The notes under the pieces are model-generated. The model did no database searches and was not told the origin of the DNA. It saw nothing but the letters and a program-made list of their open reading frames with translations. 64,000 bases of DNA from Anagrus nilaparvatae (lineage: Eukaryota > Arthropoda > Insecta > Hymenoptera > Mymaridae), in assembly GCA_022575985.1 (NCBI GenBank), contig JAKSXM010000007.1, positions 30,816,501 to 30,880,500 of the forward strand, in the 5' to 3' direction. Below are positions 24,915-34,474 of this stretch, piece by piece (within the stretch, counting starts at the first letter, position 1; every line of letters begins with the position of its first letter). Both the position numbers and the translations under genes were made by a program.

Positions 24915-25446
24915 TGGGAAGATTCTTTCCCATTTGTTTTCATCACTTTATTGAGATCTTGTTCAGCAACCATATCAGTGGTAGTCCCGTTATAAGGTTT
25001 TTCAGTTCATCTAACTGTACAGAATCCTTCAAGCACAAATTTTTTATACTCTTTAACTATTGTAACTTGTTTTTCTGTCAGAACATTTTCGGAGCTTTAA
25101 GATTCCTTATGCCATTTTCCAGGCGCACTAAATATTCTGCCATAACTTGCGCATATATGTGTCCTGATTTGGCATAAAACATATGCCCAGCTGCGTGAAA
25201 ATATAGCAAGATTTGTCTTAAAATTTCTATTTGCCAATTAATTTTTCCCATTGTTTCAAATTTATCAAAATTTTTTAGTAGAACGATCATTCGCAGATCC
25301 TGAACCCATAATTTTGCAGTTGGGCCTCTATTTTGAATTTCAGTTAATTTATCATGAAATTTAGTTGTGATTAACGTCAACGCTTCTGAATTTATAATTG
25401 TTTCATAGAATTTTGGCTTGGGCGTATAAACTGCAAAAATTTGCAA
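24915..25446 (-). pseudogene. C-terminal fragment of an arthropod repeat-associated protein
   Basis: The minus frame 25078-25446 reads AVYTPKPKFYETIINSEALT and NRGPTAKLWVQDLRMIVLLK, then LLYFHAAGHMFYAKSGHIYA. In a shifted frame further left the sequence gives TTTDMVAEQDLNKVMKT. I recognise the GPTAKLWVQ and FHAxGHxxYAKS motifs from multicopy, transposon-associated arthropod proteins of unknown function. A stop and frameshift break it. The fragment at 27986-28680 may be the N-terminal part of the same family. Confidence 0.6.
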
Positions 25447-25750
25447 ATAATATTATCGGAAAATAGACTTCTTCCTGATTATAACGCATAAAAAAAAAAT
25501 AGAAAATTCCTATTACTTTTGACGTAGCATGCGTTCAAAGATTAACGTCTTAAAAAAAAAATTAAAATTCTTTTGGCTAAATTGGCCTGTACAATGGAAA
25601 TTTGCAAACCAAATAAAAAATTAATTGAACCATTGAAAATAACGTTAAATTTTGCTTTAGAATCTATTTGTTAGGTGTTTTTTTAAATTTTCCTTTTATT
25701 GTTTATTTAATGCAGAAAGTCAATAATATTCAAAACAAAGCTTTTTTGGG
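25407..25750 (+). repeat. left arm of a 340-bp inverted repeat
   Basis: Reverse complement of 27022-27366. Shared words include GCGTATAAACTGCAAAAATT, GACGTAGCATGCGTTC and GTACAATGGAAATTTGCAAA. The arm overlaps the start of the coding remnant at 24915-25446. Confidence 0.85.
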
Positions 25751-26141
25751 ACTTTGCCCAGGTATCTAGGTCTAATTTTTACATGTAATTTTGTTAATTG
25801 TAAAAAATTTTTTTAAATAGATTTTGAAAAGGTCCCCGAACTAGTAAAAACGTCAATTAAATAAACATATTTGTACTCTAAAAAGGCCAATTATTGAAAT
25901 TTGATAAAATTTATTAATCTGTAACTAAATAAATGTAAAATTAATTAATATTTAAAGTAAATAAACACACTGGCTCGTTCCAACATTTAAATCTTGTTTT
26001 TCAAATGAACTCTTTTAGAAAAGTTAATAGTTCCTGTTATAAATCAAGACAGTGAAGAGAAAGATTGAATTATCTTATGATATTTTTAAGTAATTATATC
26101 AAAACATATTTATTTTAATTTATTTATTGAACCTTCTTTTC

Positions 26142-26897
26142 TAGAATTCCGCGATATTTCGATATAATATCGATATCGTATCGATATCGTCTAAATTTTC
26201 AAGACAATACCAAGACAATACTGATGTCCTATTTTCGATACGATATCGATACCAAAGAGGTCGATATATTGGTGGTATTGGTATTGGTATTGGTTTAAAA
26301 AAAAAATAATTTTTTTAATATCTTTATTTAGAAAATATAATTATTTTAAGATCTGGACCAAGAATTTAGGCAAATGAGTTATATGACCAAATAAAAGTTT
26401 ATATTCTTAGGGATGGTAAATATTCAGATGCTTCCTTAGACCAGATGTGTTTCCATTTTTCATTTTTACATTTTTTTTTACTTTTCTATCACGACATAAA
26501 TTACAAATTCCGATTTTTTCACCAGTTTTATCTTTAGAGTACAAAAAATACGTTTTGTAAGTAAGTTTATTACCCCCAGTATTAATTTCAGCCATTAAAC
26601 ACTAAAAATTTTGGTAAACAAAAAGATAAACTATATTTTCAGTTACAAAAAACACTTTGAGGTTACAATAAATTTAGATAAAAGAAAAATAAATACATTG
26701 AGGTTATGGATTTATTGATAAAAAATAATCAGCATTTAAAAATTTAAAATTTTAAAATTCGATATTTCGATATTTACCAATACCGATACAATATTAAGCT
26801 CTGCAATACCAAGACCAATATGGCCCAGACCGATATTTTCAATACCAATATCGATATTAGTCAAAATATCGTATTGTCTTGGTATCGCGGAACTCTA
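26142..26897. mobile_element. 756-bp hAT element with exact 8-bp target duplication
   Basis: Flanked by TTCTTTTC at 26134-26141 and again at 26898-26905. The ends are inverted: TAGAATTCCGCGATA on the left and, flipped, TAGAGTTCCGCGATACC on the right, fitting the hAT pattern. Subterminal regions are full of ATCGATAT-type repeats. The only coding content is a BED finger on the minus strand, so the element is a deleted, non-autonomous derivative. Confidence 0.92.
26407..26595 (-). CDS. BED zinc-finger fragment of hAT transposase
   Basis: This 62-residue frame starts with a proper Met (MAEINTGGNKLTYKTYFLYS) and carries the BED motif CNLCRDRK...NTSGLRKHLNIYHP (C-2-C, then H-4-H spacing). BED fingers sit at the N-terminus of hAT transposases and bind the element's ends. 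The catalytic RNase H-like domain and dimerisation region are absent. The frame ends at TAG right after the finger. It could still make a DNA-binding peptide, but expression is not shown. Confidence 0.85.
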   Translation of the reverse strand: MAEINTGGNKLTYKTYFLYSKDKTGEKIGICNLCRDRKVKKNVKMKNGNTSGLRKHLNIYHP

Positions 26898-27021
26898 TTC
26901 TTTTCACAACTTGTTTTTGTATAATAATTAGACGACTAGTTTCAGGAATAAATTCTAATAATTATATTACTATAATATTTGTATATCGATTTATGTATAC
27001 AGTCAATAAGTGACTGAAAAA

Positions 27022-27366
27022 TTAAAAAAGCTTTATTTTGAAGATTATTGATTTTCTGCATTAAATAAACAATAAAAGGAAAATTTAAAAAAACACCTAA
27101 CAAATCGATTCTAAAGCAAAATTTAACGTTATTTTCAATGGTTCAATTAATTTTTTATTTGGTTTGCAAATTTCCATTGTACAGGCCAATTTAGCCAAAT
27201 GAATTTTAATTTTTTTTTTTAAGACATTAATCTTTGAACGCATGCTACGTCAAAAGTAATAGGAATTTTCTATTTTTTTTTATGCGTTATAATCAGGAAG
27301 AAGTCTATTTTCCGATAATATTATTTGCAAATTTTTGCAGTTTATACGCCCAAACCAAAATTCGTA
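27022..27366 (-). repeat. right arm of the 340-bp inverted repeat
   Basis: Partner of 25407-25750. The hAT element and about 500 bp more lie between the arms. Beyond 27366 the symmetry ends. Confidence 0.85.
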
Positions 27367-27985
27367 TATACCTGACCCTGATTTTGTGAAATTTGCACTA
27401 TATACTATTTTACTATGAAGACCTTTCTATTACAGACTCAAAGTGTTTTGCGCCTGCGTCACTAGCTTTAAAGAAGAGAGTTCTTAATGGCGCTGTGTTT
27501 GTGGATGCATAAAACAATAATAAAAAAATAAAAAATAAATGTTAATTGGATCAGACTTAATGAAAACAAAAGAAAATTGATCATGTAAGTAAATATATGA
27601 TTATCTATATTTATTTTATTAATTATTTGTAAGTTACTTTAATAGAATTAATAATGTTTTTAAAATTTTATTAATTTTAAAGCACGTTTTTTTCTGTATA
27701 TATCCTTATAAATAATTAAATTTTTTAATAAAAACTTTTTATTTTTATTAAGTAAACATAACTTTAAATTTTTAATATCTATATTTATTGGTTTTACGTA
27801 TATGTTTATTTATTGCAAACAGATGATTATTACAACGTGTTAAGAAATTATTGTTTTAATTTAAGAAAAATACAGATGGGTATTCATTGACTGTTTATTT
27901 CTTGATTGTATATTAGTCAAGAATTTGAATACAATATATTTTATAACTTTGAATATTAATTTTAATTTATATTGCAGTTACAACG
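27367..27985. other. nothing recognised
   Basis: Very AT-rich msps-intron DNA leading to the coding remnant; no splice-consistent exon seen. Confidence 0.5.
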
Positions 27986-28680
27986 ATGGATTTTCAAAAA
28001 ACATGTTTCATATGTAATAAAGAGTTACTGGAAGATACAGTAACAGATTATAACGGTCTGACAACTTTGAAAACATCAAGTTATGAAAGAGGTGATGACC
28101 TCTACAATGTTTTAAAAAAAGTGGAGTCTGTTACAGTATTCGGTAAATTCAGGAAAAGATATATTTTAAAAAGAAATGTAAAATTCAGCTAATTAAACTT
28201 ATTACGAAAAAATGCCGTTGTCAATCTTCTTGCTTTAAGAAGCTCCATAAAAGTAAACGATAAAATAGTTACAGTCGATCCAGTATTTTTATTTCAAAGA
28301 ATGTCTAGAGTGACAAAATCAGAAGCAGAGCTTAAATATTTTTTCACATTTAAACTTGCTCTCTATCCCACATCACTTTTTCTAGATGGTCTAATGAGAA
28401 AACCTACAAAATCAGATTTGTATACGCATTTTAAATCAGGTCACTTTGACCAACATATGGTTGCTATACAATCGGCGGAGGAATGCTTCTGCATAGAGTG
28501 AGATGGGATTTTGGAGCAATATATAAACAAATCATTGACAAATGTGTTGCTTGCGTAAGGCAGAGATATGGAAATGATGTAGTCATAGTTTTTGATGGGT
28601 ACGATAATGAACATAACAGTACAAAAGCTTCTGAACATAATTGTCGATCAAAAAACAATAAGTCTTAAAGTAAACTTAAA
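27986..28680 (+). pseudogene. N-terminal part of an arthropod repeat-associated protein
   Basis: Three broken frames read in order CFICNKELLEDTVTDYNGLT (zinc-binding CxxC), then LKYFFTFKLALYPTSLFLDG and LMRKPTKSDLYTHF, then LLHRVRWDFGAIYKQ and RYGNDVVIVFDGYDNEHNST. The combination of a Cys-rich start, the LAPYPxSLF/MRKxTKS block and a VVFDGY acidic motif recurs in multicopy arthropod proteins. The FDGY segment could belong to a nuclease-like fold, but that is inference. Stops at 28190-28192 and 28499-28501 disrupt it, and the rest of the protein is missing. Confidence 0.6.
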
Positions 28681-29220
28681 GTAAAATAAGTAAACTGCAA
28701 TAAATGGACCAATAATGGTAGTAGCAAAAATAAATGGACCACTAATTTTTGTGAAAAATCTGATTCTAAAAATTGGGGAAAACGAAAAAGAAATAAATAA
28801 ATAAATTGGAAATGCCTTTTTTTGATTTTACGATTTCAATAAATATTTTATATTTATTATTTACTGTTTTGTTATTTAAATCCTCTTTTTTTTTTTTAAA
28901 ATAAATATACTGTTGATTATAATGATAATCTTATCAAAAATGAATCGTTCTTTGTTAGAATGTAAAGTAAATATCTTCTAAGGGTTTTTATTGCTTTATC
29001 AGCAAAAATGAAAAAAAAATTTTTTCCTTGTTATTTATATTATGTGTCAAACTATGTAATGAATTCTTTTTCTGTTTTTATGCAATTATTGTTTATAGTT
29101 TAATGGAAAAAGAAATGTATATTAGCTCAGTGCAAAAAAAAAATTTTTTTAATTTTTTATTTTTTTTAGTTACTTATTATGAGCGTTATATTTATTTATT
29201 TTTTTTATGGTAAAATATTG
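28681..29220. other. nothing recognised
   Basis: Homopolymer-rich AT DNA. The composition changes sharply at about 29220, where the virus-like element begins. Confidence 0.5.
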
Positions 29221-29490
29221 TTAGAAGCAGCAACAGCAGCAGCAGCAGTTTTCTACGCGTAGCGCATTCAAACCGCTTGCATAATTTTCAGCACTGATTA
29301 AGGATCAAGCTCGCTTCGGCGTACAACTCCCCTCCCCTCCACGGCTGCGCTAGCAGTTTTGGACGCTGCGCGAGCCAAATTAAGCTTGTAGCAGCAGCAG
29401 CAGCAACAACAGCCGTTTTGATTGCAAGCGCGTTTACGATAAGACTTTCGGTGCTTAACACCGAAGATTTTGCACGCTTCCAACTAAAAA
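29221..29490 (+). other. non-coding leader of the virus-like element
   Basis: Relatively GC-rich, with two AGCAGCAGCAGCAG tracts (about 29228-29249 and 29391-29411) and mirrored AAGACTTTCGGTGCTTAACA/ACCGAAG words close to the ATPase start. It may hold the first promoter; no TATA box is certain. The overlapping minus frame at 29298-29483 has no family signal. Confidence 0.4.
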
Positions 29491-30242
29491 ATGGATCAAT
29501 TTTATCGCGCTTGGAAACATCCGTGGACTTGTATGATTAGTGGACCTACAGGTTTGCATTTGAAATTTTTTTTTTTTTTTTTTAAATCACAATCTAACTT
29601 TGATTTCTTTTTTTTTTCTTATTTACGCACGTTTACGTCACGTCGTCCATTAAACTACGTTTATGCGAAAACGAAAAAGGCGCTGGAAAAACAATTTTCA
29701 TAAAAAATTACCTCGACTATGTCGACCAGCTTAACGATCCACCATTCGATCAAATTTTTCTGTACTACTCCATCTGGCAGGATACTTATAAAAAATTAGG
29801 CGCAAAAATCGAGTTTCGAGAAGGTCTACCCGATTCTGCGGAGTACTTGCGCGACACAGACAAGGCGAAACTTTTGATTATAGACGATCTTTTGATCGAG
29901 TCTTCGGATTGCGATGACATTTTAAATTTATTTACCAAAGGCAGTCATCACGGTAACCTGAGCGTATTTTTCACCACGCAAAACTTGTTTCACAAGGGCA
30001 AAAATCATCGAGATATTTCTTTAAATTCGAATTACTTGGTGTTACTTAAAAATCCGAGAGACAAGTCACAGATACGTTATTTGGCTCATCAATTGTACCC
30101 TGAAAACCCACTCTTTGTACAACAGGCTTATCTGGATGCCACCACCAGACCTCACGGTTATCTTTTAGTTGATCTCAAGCAATCGACTCCCGAAATTATA
30201 CGATTCAGAGCAAATATTTTTCCGCACGAAAGTGTCTACTAG
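29491..30242 (+). CDS. virion packaging ATPase (FtsK/HerA type), probably spliced
   Basis: The predicted product is 207 residues from exons 29491-29551 and 29680-30242. Exon 1 ends in the P-loop (WKHPWTCMISGPTG) and exon 2 continues AGKTIFIKNYL, so removing 128 bases with GT...AG ends restores a complete Walker A motif in phase. Walker B is KLLIIDDLLIE. LFTKGSHHGNLSVFF and TTQNLF follow, with SLNSNYLVLLKNPRDKSQI as the sensor region. The family pumps DNA into capsids. Start ATG at 29491 gives the expected N-terminus. Unlike several neighbours it has no stop or frameshift. An alternative is a small insertion that merely mimics an intron. Confidence 0.88.
29552..29679 (+). other. predicted 128-base intron in the ATPase gene
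   Basis: Begins GTTTGCATTTG and ends GAAAACGAAAAAG. It contains T-rich runs of 18 and 10 bases and is more AT-rich than the coding sequence around it. It interrupts a Gly codon (phase 1). The 3' end lacks an adjacent pyrimidine tract, so splice efficiency is uncertain. Confidence 0.65.
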
Positions 30243-30325
30243 TCGGTTTACGTACCGATAAATGCATATTCATCCGGGGCAAAGAAAAGGAAAAAAATTC
30301 CTCCCATGTCCTCAGTCATTTACGT

Positions 30326-30736
30326 ATGATGGCGACGAAAAGACGCAGTAATAGCAGCAGCAGCAGCTGTACCAGTAAAAAGTGCCCCATATCCAAAAAG
30401 CACGCAAATATTTTGAGAGCATTAAATCACCTGGAGAGCAGACACAGGCTCGTTTTACTCAGTGCTGCGGATCACGATCTCATCAAGTGTATATGCGGAT
30501 GCGCGTTAAATATTTTGAGAGGCAACGTACCGCTTAAACCAGCTGAAAAAAATCGCCTCAGAAGACACGCCCGATTACTGAGATTACTGACTGCCGAGCG
30601 AAAAGGTGACAAATTCAAAGGTAAAAAACAGTTACTTGTGCAACACGGCGGAGGTGCCTTCTTGCCTGCTCTCTTAGCACCAATCATTACAGCTGTACTG
30701 GATAAGTTTCTTTTGACTCGACTGAGTAATAAGTAG
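30326..30736 (+). CDS. small basic protein with hydrophobic C-terminus
   Basis: 136 residues. The N-terminus has a Ser run and Lys/Arg-rich segments. The middle (HANILRALNHLESRHRLVLL, then CICGCALNILRGNVPL) and the end (KQLLVQHGGGAFLPALLAPI) match a conserved small Maverick gene. The Gly-rich, hydrophobic LLAPIITAVLDKFLL tail suggests a membrane-active virion protein, perhaps functionally like adenovirus pVI; that comparison is inference. It lies 83 bases after the ATPase and is intact. ATGs occur at 30326 and 30329. Confidence 0.75.
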   Translation: MMATKRRSNSSSSSCTSKKCPISKKHANILRALNHLESRHRLVLLSAADHDLIKCICGCALNILRGNVPLKPAEKNRLRRHARLLRLLTAERKGDKFKGKKQLLVQHGGGAFLPALLAPIITAVLDKFLLTRLSNK

Positions 30737-30745
30737 AAAAAAAAA

Positions 30746-31150
30746 ATGGATCACGCTGCTAAAATGATTCTCGTCCCAGCCGGTGCGGCTATCGGTGCAT
30801 CGGCACTGACTGCCGGTAACATTGAAAAATTGTCACCCTGTCGTGACGGTGACATGTTTCAAGAAAATAAAAAAAAAACAGTACAGAAACCGGGAACGTT
30901 TGAAAGCAGGCTTAATGCAGAAATGGCCGATATTTTACAGTCAGACAAGGAGGAATTCGAAAAGAGCATCTTGTACAACCAGGTTTTTCAACGTTTTTTA
31001 CAACACAGAGCAAGCACGAGCGTTGACCAAAATTTAAAAGACGAAAAGTTACAGCACGAGGTCGAAGAAATTAAGGCAGCGCGAAATTTTGACGACAATA
31101 TCATCGAAACGATACCCAAGAAATTTCAAGAAAAAGCCAAAAGTTTTTAA
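30746..31150 (+). CDS. conserved unknown protein
   Basis: 134 residues starting MDHAAKMILVPAGAAIGAS, then a charged, probably coiled-coil C-terminal half (residues about 55-134, rich in Glu, Lys, Gln). It begins nine bases after the previous stop, following an A9 run. Its stop codon TAA directly abuts the next ATG at 31151. The MILV segment near the N-terminus resembles other Maverick genes, but I know no function. Confidence 0.6.
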   Translation: MDHAAKMILVPAGAAIGASALTAGNIEKLSPCRDGDMFQENKKKTVQKPGTFESRLNAEMADILQSDKEEFEKSILYNQVFQRFLQHRASTSVDQNLKDEKLQHEVEEIKAARNFDDNIIETIPKKFQEKAKSF

Positions 31151-31627
31151 ATGTTTGCACGAAAAGTCTCTTCTGTCGAGTGGGATCCGGAAGGTAAAGT
31201 ACGCGTGCGCGGAATACCACTCCCTGGTGCAAATATAGTGGATTTGGTAAATGACGCTATGAGATCTAGAAAAAGAATCAGAGCAGCGGGACGAGGTCAG
31301 TTTTGCGCTGCACTTCGAGCTGCAGGTCTACCCGAAAATTTTGTTGGAAACAAAGAATTTTGGAGAGAAGGAGTTGTAGTTGCACCTCATTCTGCTTCTT
31401 TTTCTACTTCTTCGGCGTCGCATTCGATTTTAGCGTCTCCGCTGCACTCGGCGAGTACACCACTGCGCAAAAATAAAACGTTTGCATCGGTAAACGATTC
31501 GACTTTCAAGGACGCTCTCGACGCAGGAAATTCGTCACCAATAGACTCTGCATCGTCATCAAATACAAGTCCAACAGCAACAACAACAAAGCCCAACAAA
31601 AGTTTGAAAAGAAAAAAAAAAACTTAA
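31151..31627 (+). CDS. conserved Maverick protein of unknown function
   Basis: 158 residues. The N-terminal part (SVEWDPEGKVRVRGIPLPGA then NIVDLVNDAMRSRKRIRAAG, and AAGLPENFVGN) is a recognisable conserved Maverick/adintovirus segment. The C-terminal half is Ser/Thr/Ala-rich and disordered and ends in KRKKKT, a nuclear-localisation-like basic tail. The start abuts the preceding stop codon. In related elements this domain may be joined to the preceding frame as one protein; here a TAA separates them. Confidence 0.65.
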   Translation: MFARKVSSVEWDPEGKVRVRGIPLPGANIVDLVNDAMRSRKRIRAAGRGQFCAALRAAGLPENFVGNKEFWREGVVVAPHSASFSTSSASHSILASPLHSASTPLRKNKTFASVNDSTFKDALDAGNSSPIDSASSSNTSPTATTTKPNKSLKRKKKT

Positions 31628-31690
31628 CCAGAGTGTTCCCGGACGTTCGTCGTCGTCGTTTCGTTCACCAGCTAATTCACCGCTAAAACA

Positions 31691-32180
31691 ATGGAGTCGT
31701 ATCAAGTAAAAAAAAAACCAAGAAGCTGGTGCGCCTCCCGCATTTCAGCAAGAAACGGAAAATCCAATCGAGATTGCAGTTGAACCTATAGGTGTAGGGG
31801 AGATTGATTCTTCCGACCAAAATAGCATTCTTGACGGACTTATTGATTTATTGCCGTTTGAAATGCATTTAAACGGGTACGAGTTTTGCGGAGTTGGAAC
31901 GCATCTTGATGAGCGTTTGCAACAAAATAATCACGGGATAAATCCGCTTGACAAAGCGTGCTTACAACATGACAAGGATTACTCGAAGAACAAAAACCGG
32001 CGTAAAGCCGATCGAGTTTTAGCTGAGAAAGCATTTTCCCGCATGTTGTCCTTCGACGCTGAACCAGACGAGAGGACTGCCGCGTTAGTGACAGCCTGCT
32101 GTATGGTTTCAAAAATTATTTTTGAGAAATTTTTCGATCGAATTCAAAAAGCTATTGGTTTTAATAAGAAAATAAATTAA
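31691..32180 (+). pseudogene. phospholipase A2-domain protein
   Basis: The frame that runs to the stop at 32178-32180 carries a calcium-loop-like YEFCGVGTHLD and the catalytic block PLDKACLQHDKDYSKNKN, with the His-Asp pair of secreted and parvovirus-type PLA2. A KADRVLAEKAF helix and a C-terminal hydrophobic helix follow. The likely start ATG (31691) is in another frame. A TAA at 31707-31709 next to an A10 run marks a frameshift early in the gene; the enzymatic domain itself is open. In viruses such domains breach endosomal membranes during entry. That role is inferred here from family knowledge. Confidence 0.8.
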
Positions 32181-32331
32181 AATAAAAATACAAAGAATGA
32201 AAAAGTGATAAAAGAGAAAAAGAAGCAGAATACGATGAAGAATCAAAAGCTCATTGTTAACGAAAAAGCAAAAAAGAAAAATATAACGTCAGTTAGTAAA
32301 AATAATATTAATAACAAGAAGACGAAAAATA

Positions 32332-33069
32332 ATGATAACAAAGTCAAGAATGGAAGGTTCATTGAATAAATTGTATTACGATCCAGAGCAACCTCCCTCG
32401 TTCGCTGGGGCTCAATATTTATTGCAAAAAACAAAAAACAAATTTGGCAAAGATACAAAACAAAAAGTAAAAAATTGGTTGAGTGAACAGGACGCATATA
32501 CATTGCATAAATCGGTTAGAAAAAATTTTCCTCGACGCACGTACAGCGTGTCAAATATTTATGACTGTTTTGAAACTGACTTGGCAGATTTTCGTTCGAT
32601 ACATTCAGGTACAAAGATGACTCCTGCTAGTGTGAACTTACATAACGCCGACATTGCCCGCTCCAATCTGGCAAAAAGGTATACGCGGTGCAATGAAAAA
32701 AAAAAAATCAAGAAAACACCAAAATTTAGCGTTGGTTCAGTGGTACGCATCAGTCGTGCTCCAGACATTTTCCGAAAAGGTTACGAAAGTGGGTGGACAT
32801 TAGAATTATTGAAAATTGCACGCGTTTCCACTGCAAGGCAACCACCAGTGTACACTTTGGAAGATTTGGACGGTGAAATTATAGACGGAATTTACTACGA
32901 GGAAGAACTTTGTCCTGTCGGGAAAAACTTGAACGAGGCTGCATTTGAAATTGACGAAATTTTACAAACAAAGGGTCAAGGTAAATCTAAGAAATACCTC
33001 GTTAGTTGGCGCGGTTATCCTGCTAAATTTAACTCTTGGATTTGGGCTAGTGATTTGATTGATATCTAA
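32332..33069 (+). CDS. Maverick-type integrase with chromodomain, catalytic core deleted
   Basis: 245 residues with an open frame. The N-terminus (LNKLYYDPEQPPSFAGAQYL; WLSEQDAYTLHKSVRKNF) and the first catalytic Asp (CFETDLADFRS) match Maverick integrases. The sequence then jumps directly to HSGTKMTPASVNLHNA, which normally follows the catalytic core. Roughly 100 residues including the second Asp and the Glu are missing without loss of frame. The C-terminal SH3-like segment (FSVGSVVRISRAPDIFRKGY) and a chromodomain (FEIDEILQTKGQGKSKKYLV then WRGYPAKFNSWIWASDL) are intact. It should not integrate DNA; it could in principle still bind chromatin. Confidence 0.88.
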   Translation: MITKSRMEGSLNKLYYDPEQPPSFAGAQYLLQKTKNKFGKDTKQKVKNWLSEQDAYTLHKSVRKNFPRRTYSVSNIYDCFETDLADFRSIHSGTKMTPASVNLHNADIARSNLAKRYTRCNEKKKIKKTPKFSVGSVVRISRAPDIFRKGYESGWTLELLKIARVSTARQPPVYTLEDLDGEIIDGIYYEEELCPVGKNLNEAAFEIDEILQTKGQGKSKKYLVSWRGYPAKFNSWIWASDLIDI

Positions 33070-33071
33070 AC

Positions 33072-33877
33072 TTGGGGAAGAATCAATTTTCTATTGTACT
33101 ACCGAGCAACAGCAGTATGCAAATTTATACCAACAGCATGACAACGCATTTTATCACGTACCTACCAAAACAGATTGATTTAGCTGGCGAGTGGAGCGTG
33201 GCTTTAACAGAAATTCAAATACCAATGACTATGCATCACGTCAAAAATAATTCAAAAGACACGAGAGTTGCGAACGAAATTAAGCATTTCTCCGGAAACG
33301 ATAAACAATTTCCAGAGGATAATGCAATTGTAATTCAACCTCGATTTCCGAAAGCAGTCCCGAAAATTGTTTCGCATATTTGTCCCGGTATATTTGCAAA
33401 CATTCAGGTACTTTTAGACGAGCTAAACTTACTCAGATCTGTACGACCGCATTTTGGCTTCACGAGCAATCGCGGAGGTTATGTCTTTCGGAAATTTCTG
33501 AAAAAATTAGAAACATTTTAGGTTTTGAGAAAAGTACGTACGAGCTTCGGGCTTCAGGAAAAGTACAAGTTACAGCTGAAAGACAGCCTAATTTACTCGC
33601 TAATATACCTAACATGCTGATGATATATTCAGATATCCTGGAGCCATGGGTTACGGGAGACGTGTATACACCTCTCTTGAGAAGCGTTTCACTCGACTTT
33701 GAAAAGTACATTTACGGCTCTGTAAGGGTAAAAAATTTTTCACCACCATCTTATGTACCCTTGTTGTGCAATTCATTTAGGTCAATTGAAATTGATTTAC
33801 GTGACCAGTTTGGGTCACTGGTGCCATTCGATTCCGGAACGTTGACAGTGACGCTACATTTCAAACGCACAGACTAG
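33072..33877 (+). pseudogene. penton-like minor capsid protein
   Basis: Two overlapping frames make one gene. The first (33072-33521) has FSIVLPSNSSMQIYTNSMTT and GEWSVALTEIQIPMTMHHV. The second (33380-33877) has EKIRNILGFEKSTYELRASG, MLMIYSDILEPWVTGD and RSIEIDLRDQFGSLVPFDSG. These are the conserved parts of the Maverick penton/minor capsid protein, a jelly-roll protein at capsid vertices. A frameshift lies between about 33470 and 33500. The expected start is TTG, with no upstream ATG in frame, suggesting a lost initiator. It begins right after the integrase stop. Confidence 0.85.
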
Positions 33878-33880
33878 AAG

Positions 33881-34363
33881 ATGGCTCATTACATCGATTA
33901 TTTCAACAGCCAAATAAGCAGCGGCGGAAGCCCTATGCAGACAGGTATAAATCGCGTTTATATCGGTACACCGTATCAACGAGGAAGTGGTATAGGCTCT
34001 TCTCTTGGCGGTTTATTTCGCAGTATTTTACCTATATTTACCAGAGGAGCAAAAGCTGTCGGTAAAGAAGCTTGGCGTACAGGTATCAACGTTCTGTCAG
34101 ATGTCGCCCTAAACAAAGCACCGGTCAAGGAGTCTCTTCGCGCTCATGCACGAGAGTCTGTCGATAATTTAAAAAGAAAAGCCGAAGATCAGCTGGATAA
34201 GTATTTAATGGAAGGTTCGGGTTATAAGTACAAGCATCCTGCTCTCAGCAGTCATTTACTGAACACGCTCGGTATTTTGAGCACTAAACATCGTAAAAAA
34301 CAGAAAAAAAAAATATCGCAAAAAGTAAAAAAAGAACAAAAAAAATTCAAAGCTCAAGTCTAA
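33881..34363 (+). CDS. pX-like core/minor capsid protein
   Basis: 160 residues, ATG three bases after the penton stop. The central Gly-rich and hydrophobic stretch GSSLGGLFRSILPIFTRGAK and KAVGKEAWRTGINVLSDVAL is the conserved signature of a small Maverick/adintovirus virion protein compared with adenovirus core proteins. The C-terminus is very basic (KHRKKQKKKISQKVKKEQKK), fitting DNA condensation. The frame is intact. Location in the capsid operon-like block between penton and hexon genes agrees with the usual order. Confidence 0.82.
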   Translation: MAHYIDYFNSQISSGGSPMQTGINRVYIGTPYQRGSGIGSSLGGLFRSILPIFTRGAKAVGKEAWRTGINVLSDVALNKAPVKESLRAHARESVDNLKRKAEDQLDKYLMEGSGYKYKHPALSSHLLNTLGILSTKHRKKQKKKISQKVKKEQKKFKAQV

Positions 34364-34474
34364 AGTTTCGAAAAAGAATCCAAAAAAAAACAAAGCACAG
34401 CAAAGAAAGAAGAAGAAAAATCGAGTGAGTAACAAGGTCATTGATATTTTTTCAGGATAATTGAAAAGTTCAAA

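Noticed and set aside
29298..29483. Minus frame with a Cys run opposite the ATPase leader
   Set aside because: The Cys run is the complement of AGC repeats; no conserved protein.
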